A stretch of 64,000 nucleotides of DNA from Hirudinaria manillensis (Eukaryota; Annelida; Clitellata; Hirudinida; Hirudinidae). The notes below the pieces were generated by a model. That model was given only the letters and a program-made list of their open reading frames with translations, was not told the DNA's origin and searched no databases. Position 1 is the stretch's first letter. The number at the start of each line of letters is the position of its first letter. A program made the position numbers and the translations under genes. The stretch lies in assembly GCA_034509925.1 (NCBI GenBank), contig CM067530.1:6506001-6570000 (forward strand), given 5' to 3'. This document shows, piece after piece, positions 32,401-45,800 of the stretch.

Positions 32401-35400
32401 CTTTCCAATAGATATTTTTGCATCATTTAGAAAATGTTTTCATTTTATCCTGAAATGCACAAAAAGGGGCATTGTTTTGATAATTAATGAAGTATTATTC
32501 AAAGACATTTTTGATTTGTATTATGAATTTATTCTCAAAAGAAGTAAAAGAATCCCTGGAATGGCTTCCAAAAATTGTTCTGGTGGCAGGATAATGCCCA
32601 ACGCTAACTTTAATTCTAACTTGTTGAATTAAAGTATTGATAATTAGGAATCCAAGGTGGATTTGACAAATCATTGTATTTGTCAAATATGTAATGAATT
32701 ACATAGTTGCAATGGTTTAATGTAATACATACAAACAAGCAAATTCACATTTTAGGCATTTTGATGCTTGTTAACAGCTTCACCCTCGTAACATCCAAGA
32801 AGCAGTTTGTTAAGGATGCAAGGAATGACAGGTGAGATGGTTTATGATTAAATGAGATAATTTGGTTGAAATTTGGCTAATTATTCCTTCAGGGAACTGT
32901 CATCTGATTGCATGCTTTCCATTTCCATCTTCAAAGCAGATGATGCAAATGCACATCCATTGGTTAAATTGAAACCTTTGCTTGTTAAGTCAAAGGGAAG
33001 AGGTATTATGATTATTATTGTTATCATAATTATTATTATTATTATCATCGTTATCATCATCATATTATTATTAATACTTATACTATTTATATATGTTGCT
33101 CTTTGTTTATTTCAGGCCTTCTTAATTATTGTTTACAAATTCTACTTGTTATCAAATTATCAAATAAAACATATATGATGTATTAGCTATGGATGATATC
33201 TGTAACTGCAAACATGTCATGCCTATATTTGTCTGCATAATATAATGTAATGTAATGTAATGTAATATAATATAATGTAATGTAATATAATATAATATAA
33301 TATAATATAATATAATGTTATTGCAATGCAGTCCTTCAGTTCAATCAAAAGACCACGATTGAGAAAACATCAGTTGGTAATGAAGACCAGGATTTGTTGC
33401 ATTCAATCGTTCAATTTAAACTCTTAGAAAGATCATTTGTCCAAAAGGCATGTTGTGAATGTTTAACAGAATTATATTTGTTTATTTATATTAATTATAT
33501 TATATTATATTATATCTAATATTTAATGTCAATTGTTATTTGCCTGGAATGACTTCTCAATGTTTGAAGTTTATTAATATGGAGGTATTACATTAATGTG
33601 GAGGTATTATATTAATGTGGAGTTATTATATTAATATGGAAGTATTACATTAATATGGAGGTATTATGTTAATGTTGATATGTTTGAACTAAAACAAAAT
33701 ACAATTTTGCTGGAAGATATGTGTAAATTAATATTAATATTTTATGGCATCTGATTGCATTATAATAATAATAATAATAATAATAATGATAATAATAATA
33801 ATAATAATAAAATTAATCACTATTAATATTAAAAATTAAAGTTTAATTAAACTGTCTTCAAAATTGTATTTATTCAGTTCAAGCTGATAGGTCAAGGTGA
33901 ATATGAAATGTTGGATCTGTTGATGCTGAAGAAGCAGGGAGAGGCATTGAAGCTGAACTTGGATGATAAAACTGGAAATTGTCTTGGATTGCTTGAGGTT
34001 TTGTTAAAGTGTTGTTTTGTTAAATTGTTTATTTTATATTTTAATTATTTTAATAATTAATTTCAATAATTTGTTTAAATTATTAATTTATTAATATGAA
34101 TTGAATGTTGTTGAACTTTTTAAATTTTACAGGTCAATTTGAAGATGCTGTCAGAACAAAGAGAGGTTTATTATGATGGAAACGTAAACAATGAAACTAA
34201 ACTTACCAATAAAACAGGTGATGATGGTTGCTTTTAATTAAATTTGATAATTATTGATAATATTTGTTATATTAGAAATAATATGTAATAATAAATACTT
34301 TATTATTTTTCATTAATTGTCCATAATAATTGTTAATTCTTTGTTTCATGTTCTTTTTTTTTCTTCTTTCAGGAAGAACTTCTGAATCAGTGGAAATGAA
34401 GCACTTAAAAGAGGTTGTTGATGATGATGATGATGATGATGACGACGACGATAATGATACCAAATTCATGACCCAATAGTATTTATTTGATTAAAACTGA
34501 ACAGGAAGTGCCATTATATGCATGTCTGGTGATACCTCAGGGACATATTTTCATAACAGATTCTAAAGGTGAGATGTTCATTGGTTCCGTTTGATTCGTA
34601 TCTTTTGTATATTCTTTTGTCTGCCATGGCAATGTTGTAGGAGACATATTAATATAATATCAATGCAGTTCAATGATGCAGCTTATGTTAGCTTACATTT
34701 TAACTTTGTGGTTTTTCTATTTTTTATGATTCATTTTGTCAGACAGAAATTTGAATTTTAATAAATTTTTAATAAATTTGTGAATAAATTTATCAACATA
34801 GACAAAACAGTGTGAACAGATTTTTTTTTGTTTTCAAATAGCAGACACCGATTGCGTAACATTGAAAGTGAGGAGCCATTGGAACGACTGCATGACTGTA
34901 AAGGCAACCATTTCCAAGGAAGGGAGGGTCCTCTTTAACCTCGTTCAGGTTTTATTTAATCTTTAAATGGCATCATTAATTAACTTGATTTAACTTTTAA
35001 TTAATTTATTTATTTATTTTAATTGAATTTTAACGAGCAATTAATTTCAAACAGGTTCACGCATTGTCGCAAGCCGCATCTCTCGTGAATAAAATGAAAC
35101 TCAACTTCGTCATCGTTGAAGTGTGGATGTCGAACAACAACAACACAAACAAAAGCAAAGAGGTTACATTATGTTGCAATTTACTTGCTCATATTTCTTG
35201 TCTTAGATCTTTTTTCTCTCTTCCATCAGTGGCCTTCATATTTCTTGGCGATTAATTTTTCTTTAATGTCATTATTAACCAAAATGTTTGTTGTTGTTGA
35301 TTTTCATTTAAAACAAGACATTTCGATTTCACATTTAAAATCGACGATGTCATGACGACGGCCATGGCAACGACATTAATATTAATTATTAAGTTTAATC

Positions 35401-38400
35401 ATTAATATTAATTATGTAGTTAATATTATTATTATTATTATTATTACTATTAGTATGTATGTTCTTCTTAATTTAGTTGCCTTTACCCAAACAGCGACTC
35501 CTAGGACTGTCGAAATTCCCCGTCGATGCATTCTTTCGATCGTTTGGCAGCAAAGAAGGATTGGAATCTTCTGTTGCTTCGACGGTGAGTCGAGTTTGAC
35601 TCTCGACGATGACTCGCTTCAACTTTGACATCGCCTTTGACGTTGACATCTTCAAATGTTTTTAAAGTTTCCTGTGGTTGCCGTCGACGGAAACGTTCCG
35701 ATCGCGTCCCCGACCTCCCAGACGAATGGCGGTCTGCTGCAGGTTTTGCTCGCCATGGGAACCTACGAACAGGTGCTTCGTGTCATGGACTTCAAAATGA
35801 AAACCTTTCCAGAGTTTTTCTGCAATTCCATCCTTCGATCGGAGCCATTGTTGGAGCGGAGGTGGATTTTGATTTTATATTTAATTGAAATTAACCTTTA
35901 ATTTTTTTTAAATTAAATTATTAAATGTTATTAAATTAGTCATTAAATGTATTTATTTTCTCTTGGAAATTTGTTTTCAGGTCACATTCAGCTCATACAG
36001 AGATAGGTATTAAATTTAAATTTTAATTACAAAAATATTAATTATAAAGATATTATATAATATTTATTTCTGAGACATTAAATGTTCCCAGTTGAACACA
36101 TGTTGGAATTTTGCATCAAGTCAATCACGAATCTGAGGTCCTTGGAGTTGCAGGGGAACGAGGAATGTTATGTTCGCTTTCTATTTCCTGACTTGCAACA
36201 TGGTTTGTCTTTTGCTCATTTCTGGTAACAATAATAATAATAATGATGATAATAATAATAATTAGAACCATATCAATAATAATAATACTAAATGTTTTTT
36301 TAATAATAAAAATAATAATAAGATGTCAGGTAATGTTTTTAATTTACTGCTTTGAACTAAATTTCTCAAAATAATTATTGCCAAATAATTGCATTACATT
36401 CTATTCTTAATATAATGTAATAATAGTAATAATAACATTAGGTATTAATGAACTTTTCCAATGTTTTGGTGTCTCCAGACAAATTTTGGCCAATGCCGCG
36501 TCAGACGTCGTCGGTTGCGTGCGACGACCACAACGTTGAGTTCAACGAGTGCTTTAAACAATTCATCGTTCTGCCCGAAAAAGTTTCTCTTTGTTGGCAC
36601 ATTTGCAAAGGTTTCCTATTTTTTTAATTTTTTTTAACAATTGAATTAACAATTGATTTGTTTTTAGTTATTTTTCGATTAATTAATTTTAATCACAGTG
36701 TTTGGTACTCTTGTAATCTTTGTACTGTTTATAATTATAAATGTATTATAAAATAATTATCTACATGATATTATTATTGCATTAAGTATTTAAATGTTAT
36801 GATGTAACCAGCAAGAATTCTTTAACCAGCTTATTCAATCAACAAGTTGGCAAGTGAAATCACCTTCCAACTTTGGTTTGGAAATCGATTTTCAAGTGGT
36901 TCTGATCGGCTTGTTGCAGAGGTGACGTTTATGCATGTGATATATATATGATATATATTTTGAAATACATTGCACATTATTCAAAGATATTTTTATAAAA
37001 ATTAAACAACTACTTATTTTAAGAAATTAAAAATAATTAAATGTTGATTTAATTCCAGGGTGTGTTGACTCTGAACGAGTTCTTCAGATCCATCGATGGA
37101 AAGCTTCCCGGTGACGTTGCAAGTTCTCGCGAGTTTTCGATTGACTTGTTGAAATTATCATCCACGACCTCTTCGGTTAGATCAGAAATTCATGGAGGAG
37201 ACTTTTGTGACTTCATAATTTAATGCTAATTTAATAATAATTATAATAATAATAATAATAATAATATGGCATTTGTATAGCGCCATGCACGTGAGCTACA
37301 GGGGCACTGATTTGTCAATCAGTTTTTGATTATCATTGGTTTCAATCGATTGGTTTATACTTCAACTTTCTGTTTCTAATGTGGGTTCAGACATAGACTC
37401 AGCTTTAGCTTGAAAACCAATTAAAGTTATGAATGAATTTATGAGTCGACTGCAACAAATTGATGTTTTACTGCATTTTTGAACAGCACGAAAATGACGT
37501 GACGTGTGGAGTCGTGAACGTCCGAGTACTCCATTCATCATCGCAAAAGGTTTTCTGCTTGAATTTCATTGTGATTTTGAAGTTCTAAGTTCTTAATTCA
37601 TGATTTATTTGTTTTTTTATTTTATTCAGGAAAAGGAAATGTTACCAAGCCATGCTAATCCCCTTGTACAACATGCCCGTTTGTCAGTCCAAATACTGAG
37701 GGCATGTGGACTGAAGGTATGGATATCATTATCATCATTTGAAATCTTCATCTTTTCTTATTTATCAACTGTCATCTTTGTTTAAGTATGCAGTTCAATC
37801 GATGCAAGATTTTGAGCTCCAACGCAATCGGGACTCACGTCAGGGGCTCAACACGTTCCTTGCAACATCCTTGGTTATTCATGGTCAGAGTGTAAGGGTG
37901 CTTCATTAACAATTAAAATTTATTAATTTCCATTTGAAATTAATTTTAAAAAATCTGTTGATGTCACTGCTACCAGTACAATGGATTATAATCACAATCT
38001 TGTTCACCAGGGGCTGCAGTGAAAAATAATTATAAATTTTAAAATAAAATGCATTAAGTATTTCATTATTAAATACAGTATTGATTTTTTTCTCATTATT
38101 ATTATTAATATTATTATTATTGTTATTATTATTACAATCATTGCATTGATTTGAAGAACACCAAGATCACTCAAGTCGTGGGAAACTCCTTCCGACCTGA
38201 ATTCAATACTCAATTTGAATTCCTGTGCCCTTTGACCTTTGACGACCGAATGTTGTCGTCGTCACCTGACGAGAAGTCCTCGAGACTCGTTCGACTCTTC
38301 GAAAAGGCATACCTGGAAATTGTTGTTTACAGCACCAACATTGAAGAAGGTGAGAAGCATGTAATTGGTTTGTGATTGGTTTATAATGGTAATATTGGTT

Positions 38401-41400
38401 TGCAGTAATTTAAGTTGTGCTTTGATAATTTGTGTGACATCATGAAGATATGTTTTGATTGATAAGTGTTGGTGACCATATTCTTTATCACTTGGTTGTT
38501 CTAATCTCAGGAGATAACATTAAAGTGTTGAGTGGAAAAAACATTCCCATTGGAAAAGTCAAGATGTACTTGACTGACCTTTTGAAGAGACAGACAGGTT
38601 TCATTGTTGTTTGTTTCTCAGTTATTTAAGTGAACAAAAAATTTTAAGTTTTTATATTTAGCTTACTGAATGTTCATTTGACACTCCATTGTTTGACTTG
38701 TTGACCAACACTTGTTTCGTTCTTCTATTTCCACATTTTGCTTCTTAAAAGTCGAATCAATTTGAGATGTTTTTGAAGGTTTGAGAGGATGGCTGCCTAT
38801 TGAAAGTCCTCAACAGAACATTTCAAAGAGATTTCAGTTGCATGGAAAAGGGATAAATAAGTTGCAAAATGTTGGTGGAATTGAAGTGGCTGTGGAGTTG
38901 TCATCGTCAACGTCTCCGTTGTTGTTGGATTCACTTTTCCGGGAGGAGAGGATGCGGCCGTCCTCGGTTCCTTCGTCAGGTTTGTCCTCAAAAGTTTCTT
39001 CATTGTTTTCAAGTTACTTCATGAATGAAATAATTAATTCGATCTTCAAATATATACATTTATTCACATATGTATTTATGTTCAGTTCCAGTGACAAAAA
39101 CATATAACATTCAACTCAAGATTGATAATTTGAGTTTCCCACCTGAGAGTTTATTGGATCCTGATTCGCAGAGGAATGCTTCTGCGATCTGCTACGTCAC
39201 TTATAAATTCTTCGACAGAGGTTTAATAAGATTTACTAATTTAATAGTAATACAAATAATGCTTAATGCGAATAGTTAAGAGATCATAACGTAATAATGT
39301 GATCGTTAAGAGATTTGCATTCTTGAGAGATGCATGTTCATCAAAGAAGTTGTTATCTTTTTGCAGCTGCCACTCGATCAGAATTTTATCCTCTGTCTCT
39401 GTGGGCTGGAGTTTTTAATGTCGACATAAATCATGTCGAGGATTTTGTTATTATTTCTTCTCCAACATTTGTCTGGTGATGACATTTGCTTAATTTGATT
39501 AATAATTTATATTTAATTGATTGATCTGCTAAGTAAGCTTCACTTTGGGTTGATAATAATAATAATACATTTTAAACTGAACATAGGATGTGAAATAGAA
39601 TCATAACAACAAATACCTCATTTATTTTATATGGATAACCTAAATAATAATAATAATATTAATCATAATAATAGCGATATTATTCCTCTAGGTATTTGAC
39701 CGAAGAGAAATTGGAGATTCAAGTTTGGATCAGACACGGAATCAAGTCCAAGGTAAATCTTTTGCCACGACCTGACGATGAACTTGTCGGATCAGGATTC
39801 ATTGGTCTTGCAGAACTTGTAGATTTCAATGGGAGGAAAGCCATAAGCAGGCAGTTCTTTATTAAATTTAATAATAATAATTCATGTAAAGAATAATTTA
39901 TCACAATCATATTTAATTAACATTGAATTTGACATATCAACTTTACTTTGATAAACATGTAATCATGCAATCTTGTAGCGGATACTGTCCTTTGTTCAAT
40001 GCTCATTCGGATTACTTGGGTTCGGCATGCCTTCATTACAATGTCCAGGCTTTGATTTCAGAGATGGTACGCTGTAATGTTATGTAACTATAATATTATA
40101 ATAACTATAATATTGTGTAACTGCAATATTATAATTATTCTCACTACTGAAAGATTATGATTTTTCATTCAATTAATTTCCACCATTTGTTACAGGAGCA
40201 AGAAGCAGACAAAAATGCACATGAAGATGATAAAACTCTGATTTTTGCAGAGGGAGATAACTTTTTGGCTTGTGTTGCAATTGAAAGGGCTTATCACCTT
40301 CCTAGGCAGCAGGAGAACAAGTGAATTGGAGTTTTGAATTAATGTTGAACCTCATTTTATTTATTTATTTTTTATTAATAATTAAATGTTGTTTTACACC
40401 AGGACGGAAGTTCTTCCGAACGCTTACGTGACATTTGAAACATCAAAGTCATTTGAGAGCACGAACGTTGTAGAAAGGAACTGCGACCCTCTTTGGAATT
40501 ACGAGGCGAACGTTTGGCTCAGCAAAGAATTCCTCAGTGGATATGAAAATGTTAGTTTGAATGTTTGATATTTAACTGTGAATTGTTTGCAAGACGTGGA
40601 TTTGCCAGAAGATATATTACAAAAATATCAAATTAAAAGATATAAAACTAAAATAAATGATTTGTATTACTTAATCCCTTATTTAATCACCTTTATTTTT
40701 AATCGTACTAAATTTGTTTTCAGAATTTAAGGTTTAAAGTTTGGCATAAAAGTAAAGTCGAAAAAGTTGAATTTGGAGGTTGTTTATTTTGCTTTTCAAT
40801 GTTATGTGTCAATGGAACGATGCACTCAATTGTTTTGACAGCAGGTACTTTGAGTGACAAATGTTTGGGATTCGCATCTGTTGATTTGAAACCTTTGCTG
40901 ACAGAAAAGTTTCAAACTGTTGCTGGTTTTTACAACATCAATGATTACAATGGTTCACAGCAGGGACAAATAAAAGTTATTAATTATCATTTATATTATT
41001 ATATTAACTTATATTTTCAAGAATAAGTTGAAAAGTACTTAAAAGTTTTTAAACTTTTTATTTTAAACAAAAAAACTTTTCCAGGTTTCAGTCACTCCCT
41101 TGCAAAAGATATCTACTTCAAATCAAGTAATATTCCAATATTTAATTTCCATAAATCTAAGTTCAAAATAAACTCTTTGCTGGTTATAATTATAAATAAT
41201 TTGCTTTTGTATTGAAGTATTCTCAGTTGGAGATGATTGACAATAGACATTCTTGTGATGAAATCGGTGTCCAGTCCACTGAACTAATTGCAAAGTTAGT
41301 TTAAAGTACAGGTTGAAATCAATAAAATAAGACCCTTAATATCAAGAAAATTAATCTCCAGGGACATAACAGATGCACTTGATGAACTGACCAGCAGGTT

Positions 41401-42141
41401 GAAACACAAGATGTCTCAATCCCTTGACATTCTCTCACATCCTGCCCAGGATTTGGAATCTGTGACACAATACAACCAATTGCCAAACCAAACATCTTTA
41501 GAAGAACCGATAGAGGGACATCCAAATAGTCAGGATTTTGAAGAGATTCCAAGTCCTCAAAGCAGTTCTCCAAACATTTTCATTCAAAACTATAATCTTG
41601 AGCCATGCAAATGTCATGATTACTTTCAAGATATGGAATGTTTGTCAGAAAAAGACTGCTTAAGAGAATGCATGTGTAATTCTGTGAACAAAAGTCCGGA
41701 AGGAAATGAAGCTGTCGATCTAATTTCTCACAAAGATTCCAGTTCTCAAAAAGGCTTCGAGGAGTTTGAAGGCTCCTCTGTGCCTCACTTCAGCGAGAAA
41801 TACGTGCAGACCGAAACAACAGACTTAAACAAAGAAGCTCTTCCAACAGATTTGCAAAAGTAAGCAACTCCGTTCAATGTTAAGAAGCCCAAAACTGGCA
41901 AAATTTGTTTATCATTTATCACAGCTCCCTCGAAGTCAAACCCGAGAGTTCCAGGTCGACGCCGTCTTCCCTCGCATCCGATCCTGCCGAAAGGAGGAAC
42001 ATCCTCGTGGGGGACTGGATGTCCGAGCACAAAAGGAAAGTCTCGCAGAGAATCGTTGCTTTCAAAAGCTTCAAAGTTCCTTCTATTGAAGAATCTCAAA
42101 GGATTGCAAAGATCTTAGCAAATAAATTACAAGAGGATTGA
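29489..42141 (+). CDS. C2CD3: C2 domain-containing protein 3 (centriolar protein), about 45 exons
   Basis: Small exons separated by short introns match C2CD3 in order. The N-terminus ([19 protein letters not shown], about 29489-29671) is followed by [15 protein letters not shown] (29734-29950) and [13 protein letters not shown] (30106-30219). Further exons include 30507-30639, 31232-31327, 31596-31711, 32893-33002, 33880-33998 and 34843-34948. C2-domain exons 35055-35162 ([15 protein letters not shown]) and 35669-35860 ([23 protein letters not shown]) follow. Later come 36479-36610, 37630-37715 ([12 protein letters not shown]), 38156-38349, 39087-39219, 39693-39880 ([13 protein letters not shown]), 40402-40551, 40842-40975 ([22 protein letters not shown]), 41361-41862 and 41923-42141. 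C2CD3 is a large multi-C2 protein of the distal centriole needed for distal appendages and ciliogenesis. The central spacer is shorter than in vertebrates. Boundaries of several exons are approximate, and a few small exons may be missed. The start is the first ATG of the first exon. Confidence 0.88.
31903..31992 (+). mobile_element. LINE 3' end inside a C2CD3 intron
   Basis: The run from CCCTTGGGATAAACC through GGGCATGATCTGTGTATATT to TTGAATAAACGAATTCA nearly matches the terminal part of the LINE remnant at 9418-9507. It lacks the coding part, so it is a very short 5'-truncated copy in sense orientation within the intron between the exons near 31768-31829 and 32062-32147. Confidence 0.8.
33237..33317. 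repeat. TAATG/TAATA pentanucleotide repeat
   Basis: About 80 bp of 5-bp units alternating between TAATG and TAATA within a C2CD3 intron. The mixed order suggests repeated point changes and local expansion. Confidence 0.85.
33581..33675. repeat. 19-bp minisatellite, five copies
   Basis: A unit of consensus GGAGGTATTAYATTAATRT repeats five times in tandem with one to three differences per copy, within a C2CD3 intron. Confidence 0.85.
37243..37320 (-). mobile_element. Probable LINE 3' tail with AAT repeat in a C2CD3 intron
   Basis: On the minus strand a GGCGCTATACAAATGCC segment leads directly into ATT repeats (AAT on the plus strand at 37243-37265). This resembles the GGCGCTCTATAAATTAA plus ATT arrangement at the LINE end near 8120-8150. 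The match is short, so the call is tentative. Confidence 0.5.
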
Positions 42142-42879
42142 ATTACTTGCAAAATTCTTTTCTTCTATAAATATATTTTTTTACTCAGCCATATTCAGTC
42201 ATATGAGAGAAAATGATTTTCCAAGTTTATTAATAGAATTAAATAATTTACCAACTGTTATCAGTGCAAGCTTTGCCAGAGCTGCTACAGTTCAGAATAT
42301 TTTTTGGTTGATGAAATGATGAGGCATCCAAAGGCAAATTGCACATGTGCATGTGAATTGTGGACTCTCTCCTGTATTTGTTAACAATTAGAATGAATCT
42401 TAGGACCTGCCAAGTCAAACAGGAAATCTTTATTCAGCTTTGTGCTGAAATAATTGGTTAAAATTTATTATTAAATGCGTCAAGAATAACAAACAAAATC
42501 CAAGAAAGAGAACTTTATTAAACGTTAAACATCGGACAAAAGATGTACGCTAAACAACATTTGCGTCCATTGCAAAAATATCCGAACAGTGAGAATCAAG
42601 CTCAGTTTTGAACAAAACTTAATGGATTTTTAATGGTACTCCAAACTGGTTATTATCAACTTGTTACTCATCGTAAGGACATGAAATAAGGTCTCTGACT
42701 GGTGCTAAACAGATAAAACAACAAAACTATGCATCCATCACGAGCCATTTTTTTTCATAAATCATTATTATTATTATTCAGCCATCAATTGGGTTCATTT
42801 AAAAATTACTGAGAAGTACGTAGTTGACCTAGGTAGGAATAGAATGAATGCAACTGTTTTCATATCAAACAAAGACCAT
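42142..42879. other. Convergent intergenic region, C2CD3 / PDS5
   Basis: About 0.7 kb between two stop codons on opposite strands. It should contain both 3' UTRs; no ORF or repeat stands out apart from a short ATT run near 42766. Confidence 0.6.
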
Positions 42880-45800
42880 CTACTTTTTCTTGCCGGGATT
42901 CTTTAACGTAACCTGGAGGGGAAAAATCGATCGATTGATTGATTTTTTATATTAAATGATTATTATTAAATAATTTAGAAAACATCAACAAATCACCTCG
43001 AAATCTTCGTATTTCTTTGCTGCCCTGGCAGCAGCTCCCTCTCTTCTCCTGGTTGCCATGGAGACCTTCCTCTTTGGCGCGGCAACGGTCTTCGTCGACG
43101 CCTTCGCCTTCCTATTGGTTTCCTCCGAAGAACCGTTGGCTACCTTTCTGGAAACAAAAGTGAAAGGTAGGCAAACAAAGTAAAAAAAAAACGAACGAAT
43201 TGCAATCGCATGAAATCAGAAAGATTATCCATTCACTCAGATGATGGTATCAAGTTTGGCAAGCTCCTATTGTTGGCTTGTATGGACATTTAGTAAATGA
43301 AATATGAGCTGGGACTGTTCTCTCTGGCCTCTTATAATCATCATCCTATATAATCACATTATACCATCTTATTATTGTTACTATTGCATCATCTAATGGT
43401 TAATTCATTTGTTCCAGCTTCTTTTTGTTGCTACTAATACAGGATCTTCTCCTTTATGTTTATTATGTGATTAAAATTGACTTTAGTTCGTGATTGTCTG
43501 AGGATTTCTACTACCCATCATTAGTGAACAAACTGTGTTTTTCCCACTAGAAAAATAATTATCAAACAATTACAACGATGATGATGATGTGATGGTGATG
43601 ACAACGACGATGATGATGATATCACTTGAATGATGCTCAAGAGATTGCAATGCCACAAATGTATTAAGAAGTGCAAACTTTTTAGAAGAGGAATCTTGCG
43701 ATGAATCAATTTTTCTTCTGCTTTTGCGCTTAGCATCGGTCGGATGGGATTTGTTCTCCGTGTCATCATCATCATCATCATCATCATTACTGCAGTGTGC
43801 CTCGTTGGGTTTCCTGATTCAAAATAATAGTCCTCTTGAACAGCATATCAAATCTAAAGATTAATTCGTTTAGTAAAGCTTAGCAAAATCCAATCCGTCA
43901 TCAACAAATTGACATATCAACACAAATAATTGATACAAAGTAAATGAATATCCAAATTAATTCTAATTGATAGCATTCAATCGACCTCCTCTTTGGAGCT
44001 TGTTGAGTCATTTTCCTCTTCGTTCTTCCCAAAGTTTTACTGCTCGCAGCTTCGGAGTTTCCGTCGTCGGGGTTAGTTTCAATTTCGCTTCCTTCATAGC
44101 TGTCTCGAGCTTCGAGCTTGCGTTTCCTGTCAAAATGAGCCATTCCAATTGTTATTTGAATTATTATTATTATTGTTGGAATTGTGTTTGTTAACTTATT
44201 AAGAAATAAAACGTGATAAATGATGCATGTTTAAATGTTATGAAAACCTAGGTTTTGATGCCCTGGAAGGAACTTTTCCTTGTGGAACACGTTTTCCAAC
44301 AATTTCTTCCGACAAGTCATCTTTATATTGACTGCTTTCCTCTTCCTCTTCTTCCTCCTCTTCTTGGTCCACCTTCTTTTTGCCAACTGCATTCCTTGTT
44401 CTTGGAGTCCTGCAATGAAAAAAGAAGATGGAGTCACTTGAAATTATTAAACTTCTAAGAAAATGCTTCACAAAAATAATTCACAAAGCAGGTGACTGCC
44501 TCACCTTAATCTAGTCAACTGTTCACTGACAGGAGCCTTTGTAGACATCTTTTCTTCAGCAAGGTTGCTTGCATCCCTCTCGTCATCAGTGGCTTCGACA
44601 ATGCATTCATCCTCTTCCTCGTCTTCTTCTTCTTCATAGGCATTGTCGAGAATTTCTTCATCGCAACCTTTCTCCTCAAAATGTCCATCGTCGTTATCAT
44701 CATCTTCGTCGTCATCATCAAATTCTTCAACAGCCATGGTCTTTCTCTTCTTCTCAGATTGCCTGCACAAGCGATCATTGCTTCATTTTGAAACAATGTA
44801 AAAAAAGATGAATCGTGACTTCAAAAATCAAGTTTTTCGATCGCTCTATTTATTGGAGAATAATTAACGAAGTAGTTTTAAAAGCACATGAAACCTCAAC
44901 GATGTCCTTTTACTGGATGTCCTTTCAGTCCCCTGCGGAGTTGTTTTGTCCTGCTTCGATGACTGCCTCTCGTCGTTGAGCATCCTTTTGCTTCCTGAAG
45001 ACAGGCTGACGTCGGAAGACCTCGATCGAGCGCTTCCGACGTTGGCGTTGTTGTCTGCCGAACCGGTAAAAACGGAACCCCCTTTGGCCTTGTTGATACC
45101 ACGAGCCCTCTTTAGCTTGTTACTTCCTGCGTTCAGAAATCGTTTCAAATATAGTGATTTGTTTTACTTATTTCATCACAAACAGATGGCTCCTGGAGAC
45201 TAACACCATTCAGGGACGTGCAATAAAAACATCAAAGAAATAGAGAAAGAAAGTTAAGAGTAAGACGAGAATTTTGAAAAATTTAATGTTAAAATTAAAA
45301 TTAAGACATGTAAAGCAGCTGCGTTGGTATTGCAGTTCACGATCTTCTTGAGAAGCAAAATCAATCAATAATCAATAATAAACAATTACCCCGAGGCTCA
45401 TGAAGCGAGGACTTGTTGGAAGACACAGGCGAAGGAGGGAGCGAAGACGACACGGAGGAATCGACCGAATTCACTTTGGCTTTGTGTTGGCTTTCGGAAG
45501 TGGGGGAACTGCTCTTTAGGTCCGACTTAACCATCACTCCTTTCTTTCCCTTAATCACAATTTCACAATTTAGTTTTCGTTTCAGCAAAATAAAGTAAAT
45601 TCCAGTCAAAAATTCCAACCTTATTCAGTTGAGTGAGAATCTCTGAAGATATGTACGTCTTTGTAACATTTGGCTACAAAATTAAAAGTAAATAATTAAC
45701 TGAATAAATAAAGATAAATCTCTCGATTGCAAAATGAATCCAGCAAGTGCTCACAGTGGCCGGAGATCTGTAAAGCTTCGACGGAACCCTCGGGTCGGCG

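Noticed and set aside
41877..42141. Overlapping plus-strand ORFs at the C2CD3 end
   Set aside because: Only one frame continues C2CD3 from the acceptor near 41922 to the stop at 42141; the other is a shadow.
44194..44811. Plus-strand ORFs opposite the PDS5 acidic exons
   Set aside because: They are His/Arg/Leu-rich complements of GAT/GAA repeats and have no independent support.
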